Source: Catellatospora citrea | GTDB lineage: Bacteria > Actinomycetota > Actinomycetes > Mycobacteriales > Micromonosporaceae | DNA length: 64,000 nucleotides | Direction: 5' to 3' | Assembly: GCF_003610235.1 (NCBI RefSeq) | Contig: NZ_RAPR01000001.1 | Coordinates: 4,278,001-4,342,000 of the forward strand | Part shown: piece by piece, positions 7,579-16,064 of the stretch | Position numbering within the stretch: the first letter of the stretch is position 1 | How the letters are laid out: each line of letters opens with the position of its first letter | Program-made: the position numbers and the translations under genes | The notes under the pieces: model-generated | What the model saw: only the letters and a program-made list of their open reading frames with translations | The model's database searches: none | Told to the model about the DNA's origin: nothing

Positions 7579-9423
7579 TCAGAGTGCGACTCGGGCCAGT
7601 TCGGCGGTGCCGGACAGGGTGGTGGCCACGGCCACGGTGTCCGACACGACCCAGAGCGTGTCGTCGATGACGAGGCTGCGACGCGGGTAGCCGCCCGGGT
7701 TCACCTCGCCGGCCTTCTCCAGCGAGCCGGAGCCCACCCGGAACAGCAGGGCGCCGGTGCGCTCCCGCTGGTCGTACGCGGCGTACGGCACCACGAGCAG
7801 CCCGGTCGCCGGCCAGTAGAGGAACGCGTGCGGGTCGTACTCGGCCTCGCTCCAGCCGTGCGGGATCTTCTCCTGGTCGAGCCGCTGGGGGTCCGCGCCG
7901 CCGACGTCGAACAGCGACACCTGCAGCCCGGTCACCCGGCCCCCGTCGGTCGCGTCCTGGCCCACCCCGATGAGCCGGCCGTCGGCGACGGGGTGCAGGT
8001 AGCTGCTGTATCCCGGGATCTTCAGCTCCCCGGCGAGCACCGGGCGGGCCGGGTCGCGCAGGTCGATCGCGTAGAGCGGGTCGGTCTGGCGGAACGTGAC
8101 CACGTATCCGGTCGGGCCGAGGAAGCGCACGGCGTAGATCCGCTCCCCCTTGCCCAGGCCGCCGAGCTTGCCCAGCGGCTGGAGCTGCCCGCCGTTGCGG
8201 CGCAGGGTGTACACCGCGGACTCGCTGGTCCGCTCCCCCGGCCGCTGCCACTGCTGCCCGGTGGTGGTGGCCACCCGCAGCACGCCGTCGTGCTCGCTCA
8301 GCGAGTACTGGTTGAGCAGCCAGCCCGGCACGCTGCCGGACGCCGCGAAGACCGGCCGCGGTCCGGAGACGTCGAACTGGTAGAGCTCGGTGCGGTTCTT
8401 CGCCTGCTCGCCCTTCCAGCCCTCGTCGTGGGCGAGGTACAGGCTTCCGCCGGTGCCGTACACGGTGCGGGCGTCGGCGAGCACCGCCGCCGGCAGCCCG
8501 TCGCCGAGCACCGCGCGGTCGAGGTCGAAGCTGAGCACCGTCACCAGCGAGGTCCCGCTGAACTCGGCGGGCCTGCTGACCTGCCCGCAGTCGAGCCGGC
8601 CGCCGGTGCCGTCGGCGGTGTACGCGGGCAGCCACCGCTCCAGCGGCGTGCTGTCGATGACCTTCCGGTTGGCCGCGATGCGATCCGCGTCGGTGCCCTT
8701 CTCCAGCCAGGTGAAGTCGATCATCGGGTGGGAGGTGACCACCACGCGGGCGGTGCCGCCGGCGAGCCGGGCGTCGGTCAGCTCGGCGCCGATCTCGTAC
8801 TGGCCGGTGAACCGGGGCTCGCCGACCAGGTCGACCAGCCGGAGCCGGGTCGAGGACGGCCCACCGCGTCCGGGCATCCGGGCGTCCGCCACGCCGGCGT
8901 ACGTCATCGCCTGCATGGACGTGAGCACCAGCGCGTGGTCGCCCTGCAGGAAGAGCTGGTGCAGGCCGTTGCCGAGGTGCAGCGAGCCGGTCGCCCGGCG
9001 GCTCGTCGCGTCGATGACCCGCAGCGTGTCGCCGAGCACGGTCACGATGCGCCGGCCGTCGGTCTTCACGATGTCCGGCTCGTCGACTCCCACCTCGTGC
9101 GTGTTGGTGCCGGAGTACGACTTGGCGGCGCCGTCCCCGCCCGCCCGCGAGGCGTCCGCCGTGGCCGGCTGGGCGGCCGGCACGCGCATCCCCCAGTTGC
9201 CGCCGGGCAGGCCCCAGGGGGTCACCACGCGTTTGGCCGCTTCGCGCACCGACTCCAGCAGGTCGTCACAGGTGTCGTACGACACCAGGCGCAGCAACGG
9301 CGCGGGTCCGGGAGACGGGCGGTCCGCGATCGCGCCGCCGCCGGCCGTGCAGCCGGCCAGGGACAACGTGGTGAGCAGGCAGAGCACGCTTCGTCTCATG
9401 CCCGTGTTCGACGTGCGGATCAT
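7579..9423 (-). CDS. secreted beta-propeller lipoprotein
   Basis: This 614-residue protein starts with a lipoprotein signal (MRRSVLCLLTTLSLAGC within the first 25 residues; lipobox LAGC) and then has repeated propeller-like strands such as DGRRIVTVLGDTLRVIDA, GDHALVLTS, LIGVGQDATDGGRV and LLVVPYAAYDQ. It matches the family of secreted proteins with C-terminal beta-propeller domains related to WD40 repeats. EPDIVKTDGRRI is characteristic. It probably sits on the outer face of the membrane as a binding scaffold; no enzyme motif is visible. ATG 9423 has GGGAG eight bases upstream; ATG 9399 is the alternative. Confidence 0.8.
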   Translation of the reverse strand: MIRTSNTGMRRSVLCLLTTLSLAGCTAGGGAIADRPSPGPAPLLRLVSYDTCDDLLESVREAAKRVVTPWGLPGGNWGMRVPAAQPATADASRAGGDGAAKSYSGTNTHEVGVDEPDIVKTDGRRIVTVLGDTLRVIDATSRRATGSLHLGNGLHQLFLQGDHALVLTSMQAMTYAGVADARMPGRGGPSSTRLRLVDLVGEPRFTGQYEIGAELTDARLAGGTARVVVTSHPMIDFTWLEKGTDADRIAANRKVIDSTPLERWLPAYTADGTGGRLDCGQVSRPAEFSGTSLVTVLSFDLDRAVLGDGLPAAVLADARTVYGTGGSLYLAHDEGWKGEQAKNRTELYQFDVSGPRPVFAASGSVPGWLLNQYSLSEHDGVLRVATTTGQQWQRPGERTSESAVYTLRRNGGQLQPLGKLGGLGKGERIYAVRFLGPTGYVVTFRQTDPLYAIDLRDPARPVLAGELKIPGYSSYLHPVADGRLIGVGQDATDGGRVTGLQVSLFDVGGADPQRLDQEKIPHGWSEAEYDPHAFLYWPATGLLVVPYAAYDQRERTGALLFRVGSGSLEKAGEVNPGGYPRRSLVIDDTLWVVSDTVAVATTLSGTAELARVAL

Positions 9424-9488
9424 GCCCGCGGCTCCCGTCGGCATCGAAGCAGCGCCGTCCGGCCCGGACAGGGCCGGGCCGGACGCGG

Positions 9489-9920
9489 TCAGTCGACCAG
9501 GCGGGACAGGACGATCATGCTGCGGGTGCTGGTGATGAACGGCTCCGCGCGGAGCCGCTCCAGCGCCTGCTCCAGGTGCGAGATGTCGGCCGCGCGCAGG
9601 TGCACCAGCGCGTCGGCCTCGCCGGAGACGGTGTACGCCCCGACCACCTCGGGGTGGCGGCGGGTGGCCTGAGTGATCTGCGCGGGCGTGGTGCGCCCGG
9701 TGCAGAACAGCTCGACGAAGGCCTCCGTGCCGCCACCCACCGCCGCCGGGTCCACCACAGCGGTGAAGCCCTTGATCACCCCACCGGAGCGCAGTCGGTC
9801 CACCCGTCGCTTGACGGCTGGCGCTGACAGCGACACCACCATGCCGATCTCGGCGTACGTGGTGCGCGCATCGCTCAGGAGCGCGGAGATAATTCGCTGG
9901 TCAACGTCGTCCAACTGCAC
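9489..9920 (-). CDS. Lrp/AsnC family transcriptional regulator
   Basis: The 143-residue product has an N-terminal helix-turn-helix (DDVDQRIISALLSDARTTY, then LSAPAVKRRVDRL) and a C-terminal RAM/ACT-like ligand domain containing VVGAYTVSGEADALVHLRA. Family members sense amino acids and control their metabolism or transport. Start is GTG 9920: its G is also the last base of the preceding gene's TAG stop (TAGTG), a one-base overlap that implies coupled translation with the amino-acid-type binding protein. That makes a ligand-sensing partnership likely. Confidence 0.9.
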   Translation of the reverse strand: MQLDDVDQRIISALLSDARTTYAEIGMVVSLSAPAVKRRVDRLRSGGVIKGFTAVVDPAAVGGGTEAFVELFCTGRTTPAQITQATRRHPEVVGAYTVSGEADALVHLRAADISHLEQALERLRAEPFITSTRSMIVLSRLVD

Positions 9921-11116
9921 TACCCGAGGGTAGCGAGGTCGCTGATCAGCACGTTCGACAGGATGGGGCCGTCCTTCTCCACCTTGCGCAGGTACCACTT
10001 CTGCTGCGGGGATCGCTGCTGGTTGAACTGCCAGTTACCCCGGGGGCTGATCACCTGCCCGACGTTCGACAGCAGCGTGTTGACCTTCGGCGCGCTGAGC
10101 GTGCCGTCGCCGGCCAGCGTCAGCGCCTGGTCGAGCACCGCCGCGGCGTCGTACGCGGCGACCGCGAACGCCGTGGGGGAGCGCTGGAACTTGGACTGGA
10201 ACAACGACGAGAACGTGTGGTTGGCCAGATTGTTGAGGTCGGCCGAGTAGTGCATCGCGGTGAAGAGCCCGCGGGCGCCGTCGGTGAGCTCGTCCAGCGC
10301 CTTGCCCTCGGCGATCGCGCCGGGGGCGTAGAGCTCGACGTCGCTGCCCGGCTTGAGCCCGGCCTGGCTGAGCGCGTCCATGAACTTGACGATGTGCGAG
10401 CTCGGCAGATTGCAGAAGATCGCCTTGGGGTTCCTGTCGGCGATCTCCCCCGCGTACTGCGCGTAGTCGCCGATGGTCGGCTTGATGCCGCTCCGCACCG
10501 TGATGGCGTCCTGCGCGCCGCTGCCGTACACGCTGGTGAAGCCGAGCATCAGCTCCGCGCCGGCCGTGCCGGGCACGGTGATGAGACTGACCCTGCCGCT
10601 GCCGTTGCCGAGGCGGCGACGCAGGTAGTGGGCGATGGCGAGAGCCGGCTCGTCGGTGAGGTATGAGGTGCGCCAGATGTACGGGGCGCTGGGCATCTCG
10701 GCCGGCGAGGCGTGCGCGGCCAGCAGCGGCACCTTCGCCTCCTCGACCCGGTCGCGGATGAAGGGCAGCAGATCCGGGTTGGCGACGCCCACCACGGCGA
10801 GCACCTGGGCCTTGTACAGGTTCTCCAGCGCGGCGGCACCGGACTTGGTGCTCTCGCCCTCGTCCTCCACCTCGATGCGCACCGGACGGCCGCCGAGCTT
10901 GCCGTCGTGCAGGTCGAGGTAGAGCTTGAAGCCCAGTTCCAGGTCGGCGCCGACCTCCTTGTTCGCTCCGGTGGCGGGGACCAGGAGACCGATGCTGACG
11001 CCGCTGCGCTCGCTGGGCGTGCCAGCGCTCGAGCAGCCCGCCAGGCCGCCGGTCACGCCCGCAACGCCGACGCCGGTCAGCAGACCGAGCAGTCTGCGAC
11101 GGTCAAGGCCGTCCAA
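9920..11116 (-). CDS. ABC-type branched-chain amino acid binding lipoprotein
   Basis: This 398-residue protein has a signal with twin arginines (LDRRRLLGLLTGVGVAG) and lipobox LAGC, followed by a type-1 periplasmic binding fold (Peripla_BP_6): SIGLLVPATGANKEVG, LVDLHDGKLGGRPV-like strands, and VVGVANPDLLPFI. Such proteins deliver amino acids or peptides to ABC importers. No permease or ATPase gene is adjacent, so it is an orphan component, or a receptor paired with the overlapping Lrp-type gene. I chose TTG 11116 because GGAGG lies five bases upstream; the longer frame has no comparable site. Confidence 0.82.
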   Translation of the reverse strand: MDGLDRRRLLGLLTGVGVAGVTGGLAGCSSAGTPSERSGVSIGLLVPATGANKEVGADLELGFKLYLDLHDGKLGGRPVRIEVEDEGESTKSGAAALENLYKAQVLAVVGVANPDLLPFIRDRVEEAKVPLLAAHASPAEMPSAPYIWRTSYLTDEPALAIAHYLRRRLGNGSGRVSLITVPGTAGAELMLGFTSVYGSGAQDAITVRSGIKPTIGDYAQYAGEIADRNPKAIFCNLPSSHIVKFMDALSQAGLKPGSDVELYAPGAIAEGKALDELTDGARGLFTAMHYSADLNNLANHTFSSLFQSKFQRSPTAFAVAAYDAAAVLDQALTLAGDGTLSAPKVNTLLSNVGQVISPRGNWQFNQQRSPQQKWYLRKVEKDGPILSNVLISDLATLG

Positions 11117-11311
11117 TGTGTCCTCCAGAGTGACATTCGGCCGGACGCGCGTACCGGTGGCACGGCCGTTGGGGGTGTCGCCAAACCTGTGGGCGCGCGG
11201 TCTTATGACCCACTGTGGCGTTCTACCGTGTCCTGGCACTCCCGTCAATGATCAACATGGGCCTGTGTCTCGGGATCTAGGATGGGTGGGTTCGACGCTG
11301 AGGAGGTCGCG

Positions 11312-11842
11312 GTGAGCCAGCAGCATCCCGAGGAGAAGAGTGTCGTGGTCGTCGGTCCGGATGGACAGCCCATCGGCACGGTCGAGGTCAACCCTGACGG
11401 CGCCACCGGGCGCGAGGAGGATCCGAGCCGCCTCATCGAGCAGCCGGCCAAGGTCATGCGCATCGGCAGCATGATCAAACAGTTGCTGGAGGAGGTACGC
11501 GCGGCACCGCTCGACGAGGCCGGCCGCCAGCGCCTGGTGGAGATACACCGCCGCTCGATCGTCGAGCTGGAGGACGGTCTCTCCCCCGAGCTGCGCGACG
11601 AGCTGGAACGGATCTCCGTCGACTTCACCGAGGGCGCCACTCCGTCGGAGTCCGAGCTGCGCATCGCGCAGGCGCAGCTGGTCGGCTGGCTGGAGGGCCT
11701 CTTCCACGGCATCCAGGCGGCCCTGGTGGCCCAGCAGATGGCTGCCCGCATGCAGCTCGAACACATGCGCAACATGCCCGCCCTGCCGCCCGGCACGCAC
11801 GCCGAGCCCGGCAAGTCCACCAGCACCGGCCAGTACCTCTGA
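11312..11842 (+). CDS. bpa: bacterial proteasome activator Bpa (PafE)
   Basis: Bpa forms an ATP-independent ring that docks on the 20S proteasome and feeds it unfolded proteins. The 176-residue product matches the former DUF2587 family: RLIEQPAKVMRIGSMIKQLL, LDEAGRQRLVEIHRRSI, helical LRIAQAQLVGWLEGLFHGIQ and QMAARMQLEHMR. It ends STGQYL, the motif that opens the proteasome gate. GTG 11312 with AGGAGG five bases upstream is preferred over ATG 11282. It is monocistronic with its own terminator. The same GQYL tail occurs on the TY-Chap protein 4.3 kb upstream. The proteasome core genes are not in this window. Confidence 0.93.
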   Translation: MSQQHPEEKSVVVVGPDGQPIGTVEVNPDGATGREEDPSRLIEQPAKVMRIGSMIKQLLEEVRAAPLDEAGRQRLVEIHRRSIVELEDGLSPELRDELERISVDFTEGATPSESELRIAQAQLVGWLEGLFHGIQAALVAQQMAARMQLEHMRNMPALPPGTHAEPGKSTSTGQYL

Positions 11843-11852
11843 CCCCACCCGC

Positions 11853-11888
11853 CCCACCTGCCCGGCCCAGCCGGGCCGGGCAGGTGGG
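11853..11888. terminator. bidirectional terminator, 16-bp perfect stem
   Basis: CCCACCTGCCCGGCCC (11853-11868) pairs perfectly with 11873-11888 across a 4-base loop. It lies directly between the convergent bpa and HAD phosphatase stop codons and is suited to both directions. Confidence 0.9.
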
Positions 11889-12788
11889 TCAGGCCGCGCG
11901 TTTGAGGAGTTCGTCGAGGTAGACGGCGACGCCGTCGCGGTCGTTGGAGAGGGTGACCTCGTCGGCCAGGGCCAGCACCTCCGGGTGGGCGTTGGCCACG
12001 GCCACCCGGTGGCCGGCCCACTCGAACATCGGGATGTCGTTCGGCATGTCGCCGAAGACCAGCACGTCGGCGGGGTCGATGCCCAGCTCGGCGGCGACCA
12101 CTGCCAGCCCGGTCGCCTTGTCGACCCCGGGCGGCGTGACCTCCACCCAGCCCAGGCCGGAGTGGGTGAACGCGGCCACCTCGGGCGCGACCAGACTCCG
12201 TGCCGTACGCAGCAGCGTGTCCGAGTCCGTGTCGTCGGTCTTCACGAACGCCTTGATCACGTCGTAGCAGAGCGATTCCTCGCGCGGCCGGAACTTCAGG
12301 TCGTCCGGGTAGGGCCAGTCGTCGACCTCGTCGCCCCACAGCGGCGCCCGCTGTGCGTCCAGCACCTCGACCAGCAGCTTCACCGGCCCGAGCCGGTTCT
12401 CCAGCGCCTCGACCAGCCCGGCGACGACCGGTCCGGGCAGCCGCGCGTCGCGCAGCACCCGCGGCGCGGACGGATCGCGCAGGTCCAGCACCCGCCCGCC
12501 GCCGCCCAGCACCAGCAGGTCCGCGTGCGGCAGGTCGACCCGGCTCAGCTCCTCCAGCCGGGGGCCGCGGCCGGTGGCGCCCACGATGGGCACCCCGGCC
12601 GCGCGCACCCGGTCGAAGACGGCATGGGTGAACCCGCTGACGGTCTCGTCCGACCGGACGACGGTGCCGTCCAGGTCGGTGGCGACCAGCTTCGGCAGCC
12701 CACGCGGCCGCAGCCCGTCATTGCGCGGCGCGACGGCCGCCTCGCGTACCGGCACCTCGACGTGCCCCGAACCCCCGTGGTCGGGCAC
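11889..12788 (-). CDS. HAD superfamily hydrolase (Cof type)
   Basis: The 299-residue protein has the HAD nucleophile motif LVATDLDGTVV, motif II region PIVGATGR, conserved Lys in DKATGLAVVAAELGI, and motif IV VLVFGDMPNDIPMFEWAG. The large cap and the GDMPND motif place it with Cof/YbiV-type sugar-phosphate or nucleotide phosphatases; the substrate is unknown. GTG 12788 is taken as start, but the first 35 residues look non-conserved, so a downstream GTG at 12755 is possible. It follows serS on the same strand after 5 bases, a common actinobacterial pairing. Confidence 0.88.
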   Translation of the reverse strand: MPDHGGSGHVEVPVREAAVAPRNDGLRPRGLPKLVATDLDGTVVRSDETVSGFTHAVFDRVRAAGVPIVGATGRGPRLEELSRVDLPHADLLVLGGGGRVLDLRDPSAPRVLRDARLPGPVVAGLVEALENRLGPVKLLVEVLDAQRAPLWGDEVDDWPYPDDLKFRPREESLCYDVIKAFVKTDDTDSDTLLRTARSLVAPEVAAFTHSGLGWVEVTPPGVDKATGLAVVAAELGIDPADVLVFGDMPNDIPMFEWAGHRVAVANAHPEVLALADEVTLSNDRDGVAVYLDELLKRAA

Positions 12789-12793
12789 GCCGT

Positions 12794-14065
12794 TCAGGAC
12801 CCTGCCTTGGCGGGCTCCAGCACGTCGCGGCCGCCCACGAACGGCTGCAGCGCCTTGGGCACCCGCACCGAGCCGTCCGGCTGCTGGTGCTGCTCCAGGA
12901 GCGCCACGAGCATGCGCGTGGTGGCCAGCGTGCCGTTGAGCGTCGCGGCGGTCTGCGTGCGGCCGTCGGCGTCGCGGAAGCGGGTGTTCAGGCGGCGGGC
13001 CTGGAACGTGGTGCAGTTCGAGGTCGAGGTGACCTCCATGTACCGGTTCTGGGTGGGCAGCCAGGCCTCGCAGTCGAACTTGCGGGCCGCCGACGAGCCG
13101 AGGTCGCCCGCGGCCACGTCGATCACCCGGTAGGCCAGCTCCAGCTTGCCGAGCATCTCCTCCTCCCACGCCAGCAGGCGCAGGTGCTCCTCGGCGGCCT
13201 CCGCCGGGTCGCAGTACGAGAACATCTCGACCTTGTCGAACTGGTGCACCCGGATGATGCCGCGGGTGTCCTTGCCGTACGAGCCCGCCTCGCGGCGGAA
13301 GCAGCTCGACCAGCCGGCATAACGCTGCGGCCCGGCGGCCAGGTTCAGGATCTCGTCCTTGTGGTACGCCGCCAACGGCACCTCGCTCGTGCCGACCAGG
13401 TAGAGGTCGTCGGCGGGCAGGTGGTAGACCTCGGCCGCGTGCGAGCCGAGGAAACCGGTGCCCTCCATCGACTCCGGCTTGACCAGCACCGGCGGGATCA
13501 TCGGGGTGAACCCGGCCTCCACCGACTGCCACAGGCCCATCTGCAGCAGGCCGAGCTGCAGCAGCGCGCCCACCCCGGTCATGTAGTAGAAGCGGGCGCC
13601 CGACACCTTCGCGCCGCGCTCGGTGTCGATGGCGCCGAGCAGCTCGCCCAGGGCCAGGTGGTCGCGCGGGTTGTCGAAGACCGGGCGGTCGCCGACCTCG
13701 CGCAGCACGACGTAGTCGTCCTCGCCGCCGCCGGGCGCGCCCTCCTGCACCACGTTCGCGATGGCGAACTGCGCGGCCCGCAGCACCTGCTCGGCCTCGT
13801 TGACCGCGGCCTCGGCCGCCTTCACCTCGGCGGCGAGGTCCTTGGTGCGGGCCAGCAGCGCGGCCTTCTCGTCGCCGACGGCCTTCGGCATCTGCTTGCC
13901 GAGCTGCTTCTGCTCGCCCCGCAGCGCCTCGAAGGACGCCACCGCGGACCGCCTCGCCTCGTCGGCGCGCAGCAGGTCGTCGACGGAGTCGACCGAGTCG
14001 CCGCGCAGGCGCTGGCTGGCTCGTACGGTCTCGGGGTCCTCGCGGAGCAGACGCAGATCAATCAC
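12794..14065 (-). CDS. serS: seryl-tRNA synthetase
   Basis: SerRS charges tRNA-Ser (and tRNA-Sec) with serine in the cytoplasm. The 423-residue protein begins [18 protein letters not shown], has the antiparallel coiled-coil arm (about residues 30-100), and the class II motifs: motif 2 in [20 protein letters not shown] and motif 3 in [15 protein letters not shown]. The serine-binding TSEVPL segment is present. ATG at 14065 gives the standard N-terminus. It is followed closely by the HAD phosphatase gene. Confidence 0.97.
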   Translation of the reverse strand: MIDLRLLREDPETVRASQRLRGDSVDSVDDLLRADEARRSAVASFEALRGEQKQLGKQMPKAVGDEKAALLARTKDLAAEVKAAEAAVNEAEQVLRAAQFAIANVVQEGAPGGGEDDYVVLREVGDRPVFDNPRDHLALGELLGAIDTERGAKVSGARFYYMTGVGALLQLGLLQMGLWQSVEAGFTPMIPPVLVKPESMEGTGFLGSHAAEVYHLPADDLYLVGTSEVPLAAYHKDEILNLAAGPQRYAGWSSCFRREAGSYGKDTRGIIRVHQFDKVEMFSYCDPAEAAEEHLRLLAWEEEMLGKLELAYRVIDVAAGDLGSSAARKFDCEAWLPTQNRYMEVTSTSNCTTFQARRLNTRFRDADGRTQTAATLNGTLATTRMLVALLEQHQQPDGSVRVPKALQPFVGGRDVLEPAKAGS

Positions 14066-14102
14066 GTCGAAAAGCGTACCGGCCCGCGTTCGGAGCTTCG
14101 CG

Positions 14103-14771
14103 TCAGTATTGCCGTAAGAACGGCGCGGCGGTGGTGACCGTCAATTCGATGTCGCCCGACCCGTGGTCATCGGGCTCGGCGTCGTCGACCGCGGCGTGGC
14201 GGCCGACCGCCGGTGCGGGCTCGTGCCGGTGCGCGGACAGCATGGCGAGCCCCAGCAGGGCCACCGCGGCGAGCGCCGCCCACATGCCGCGACCGGGACT
14301 GGAACTGAAGCGCGACAGCAGCTCGGAGTTCATGAACCCGCCGAAGGTGCGCGGCAGTTCGCTGGTCGAGCTGAGCACGCTCGCCGCAGCCGCGAGCACC
14401 ATGACCAGCACGGCCGAGGTGCCGAGCGCGGCCACCCGCGCGGTCGCCCGCGCCGCGACCGGACCGAACAGCGCCACCGCGGTAGCCGCGCCGAGCAGCA
14501 TCAGCCCGCCCAGGTAGGGCGTGCCGCCGGTCGCCGCCCAGACCGAGTTGGTCACGTGCGGAATGCTGGCGAAGTACTCGTCGCCGGAGCGGGTGGTGTC
14601 GATGATCTGCCACTCGCCCACCAGTGACGCGACCGCCGCCGCGCCGCCGAGCACGGCGAGGCCCGTGGTCAACCGGGAGTCTGTCGTCATCGCACGCCAG
14701 CCGGAGCGGCGGCGGGTCGCCGGAGCAGCCGTGGCCGGGCCGAACTCCAACACATCGAGTTCCTCGGACAT
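14103..14771 (-). CDS. hypothetical four-helix membrane protein
   Basis: I do not recognise a family. The 222-residue product has hydrophobic segments near residues 34-52, 83-104, 112-132 and 160-180, with a loop containing [17 protein letters not shown] after the first helix. A charged cytoplasmic-type tail ends in APFLRQY. It lies 37 bases upstream of the serS start on the same strand, so it may share its transcript. No catalytic motif is seen. Confidence 0.7.
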   Translation of the reverse strand: MSEELDVLEFGPATAAPATRRRSGWRAMTTDSRLTTGLAVLGGAAAVASLVGEWQIIDTTRSGDEYFASIPHVTNSVWAATGGTPYLGGLMLLGAATAVALFGPVAARATARVAALGTSAVLVMVLAAAASVLSSTSELPRTFGGFMNSELLSRFSSSPGRGMWAALAAVALLGLAMLSAHRHEPAPAVGRHAAVDDAEPDDHGSGDIELTVTTAAPFLRQY

Positions 14772-14798
14772 GGGCGCATCATGCCACGCACAGATGAA

Positions 14799-14832
14799 AA
14801 AGCGGGCCCCTCCCGCAGGAGGGGCCCGCTTT
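14799..14832. terminator. intrinsic terminator after AIM24 gene
   Basis: AAAGCGGGCCCCTCC (14799-14813) pairs perfectly with 14818-14832 around CGCA. In the minus direction the stem ends with a short T run, as in an intrinsic terminator for the AIM24 gene. Confidence 0.9.
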
Positions 14833-14851
14833 CACGAACCCGTGCGCCGGC

Positions 14852-15586
14852 TCACTGGCCGAGCAGGCCGCCCAGCAGGCCGCCCTGCTGCTGCTGGCCG
14901 CCGCTGCCGCCCGCGATGCCCGCCGGGGGCTCCTCGGACGGCTGCACCACGACGAAGCCCTGGCCCTGGAAGCTCATGGTGAAGGCCTCACCCGTGCTGC
15001 GGCCCAGCAGCGTGCCGATGCCCAGCTGCTCGGCGCGGTGGTAGCCGGTCTGCAGGTTGGCCGACCAGCAGATCGCCGCCTGGGGGTCGGCGTAGGTGGG
15101 GGCGTCCACGGTCAGCACGACCGGGGTGCCCTTGGTGGTGATGGCGATCCGGCCCTGGCCCGAGAAGACGCAGTTGAACAGGCCGGCCGCGGAGAACATG
15201 CCCATGCCCTGGACCATCTTGATGTCGTAGTTCAGCGTCGACTCGAAGGCCAGCACGTTGGTGCCGTTGACGCTGAGGGCGTCGCCGGGACCCAGGTCGA
15301 TCAGGTGCACGTCGGAGGCCCGGTCGGCCAGGAACACGTCACCACGGCCGGTCAGCTTCATCAGCGGCACACCTTCACCGGTGATCTTGCTCTTGAGCCA
15401 CTTGGCCGCGCCACCGGAGCCGAGCGCCTGGAACTGCACCTGGCCCTGGTAGGCAACCATCGCACCGGTGCGCGCCATGACCTCGCCGTTAAGCTCGATC
15501 TTCAGCATCTTCGAGTTCTGCAGCGTCAGACCAGGAGTCGCGGACTCCTTCTCCAGGTTCTCGGCAGCGAAGAGTGCGCTCTGCAT
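14852..15586 (-). CDS. AIM24 family protein
   Basis: The 244-residue protein has the beta-rich AIM24 fold signatures: MLKIELNGEVMARTGAMVAY, GRGDVFLADRASDVHLIDLG, and TYADPQAAICWSANLQTGY. The C-terminus is Gly/Gln-rich (GGSGGQQQQGGLLGGLLGQ). AIM24 proteins are widespread; the yeast homologue acts at the mitochondrial inner membrane, and bacterial roles are unclear. ATG 15586 with GGAGG eight bases upstream is chosen over ATG 15601, which lacks one. Confidence 0.88.
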   Translation of the reverse strand: MQSALFAAENLEKESATPGLTLQNSKMLKIELNGEVMARTGAMVAYQGQVQFQALGSGGAAKWLKSKITGEGVPLMKLTGRGDVFLADRASDVHLIDLGPGDALSVNGTNVLAFESTLNYDIKMVQGMGMFSAAGLFNCVFSGQGRIAITTKGTPVVLTVDAPTYADPQAAICWSANLQTGYHRAEQLGIGTLLGRSTGEAFTMSFQGQGFVVVQPSEEPPAGIAGGSGGQQQQGGLLGGLLGQ

Positions 15587-15707
15587 GTCGTCATCCTCCA
15601 TAGAACGGGGGTGGAGAAACGCACCGAGCGTAGTTGACCAGCACAAGAATGCACGTCGGCTTCACGACAGGCTTCCGTCCGGCCGATGGGCGCGCCGGTA
15701 GCGCAGC

Positions 15708-16061
15708 TCAGCCCCAGCCGAGTTCGTGCAGGCGGTGGTCGTCGATGCCGAAGTGATGCGCGATCTCGTGCACCACGGTGACCGCGACCTCCTCGACGAC
15801 GTCGTCGTCGGTGTCGCAGATCCGCAGGATCGGGTGGCGGTAGATGGTGATCCGGTCGGGCAGCACCCCGGCGTAGTCCCAACCGCGAGCGGTGAGCGCG
15901 TGGCCCTCGTACAGGCCGAGCAGCTCGGGCTCGCCGGGCGGCGATTCGTCCTCCACCAGGATGACGACGTTGCGCATCAGGTTGAGCAGCTCCTGCGGGA
16001 CCTCGTCGAGGGCGTCGGCGACCAGCTCCTCGAAGCGTTCCCGGCTCATCTCGACGGGCAT
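15708..16061 (-). CDS. zincin-like metallopeptidase family protein
   Basis: This 117-residue protein carries the compact zinc site HEIAHHFGIDDHRLHELGWG at its C-terminus, the mark of the minimal zincin (MCP type 1) family. N-terminal RFEELVADALDEVPQELL is also typical. Its peptidase activity is inferred from the family; substrates are unknown. The gene begins three bases after pheA stops, so the two are cotranscribed, an arrangement recurrent in actinobacteria. Confidence 0.9.
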   Translation of the reverse strand: MPVEMSRERFEELVADALDEVPQELLNLMRNVVILVEDESPPGEPELLGLYEGHALTARGWDYAGVLPDRITIYRHPILRICDTDDDVVEEVAVTVVHEIAHHFGIDDHRLHELGWG

Positions 16062-16064
16062 GGG

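Noticed and set aside
14103..14771. The FLRQY end of the membrane protein as a third proteasome-docking tail
   Set aside because: The Tyr is the last residue rather than penultimate, and the motif GQYL is not present.
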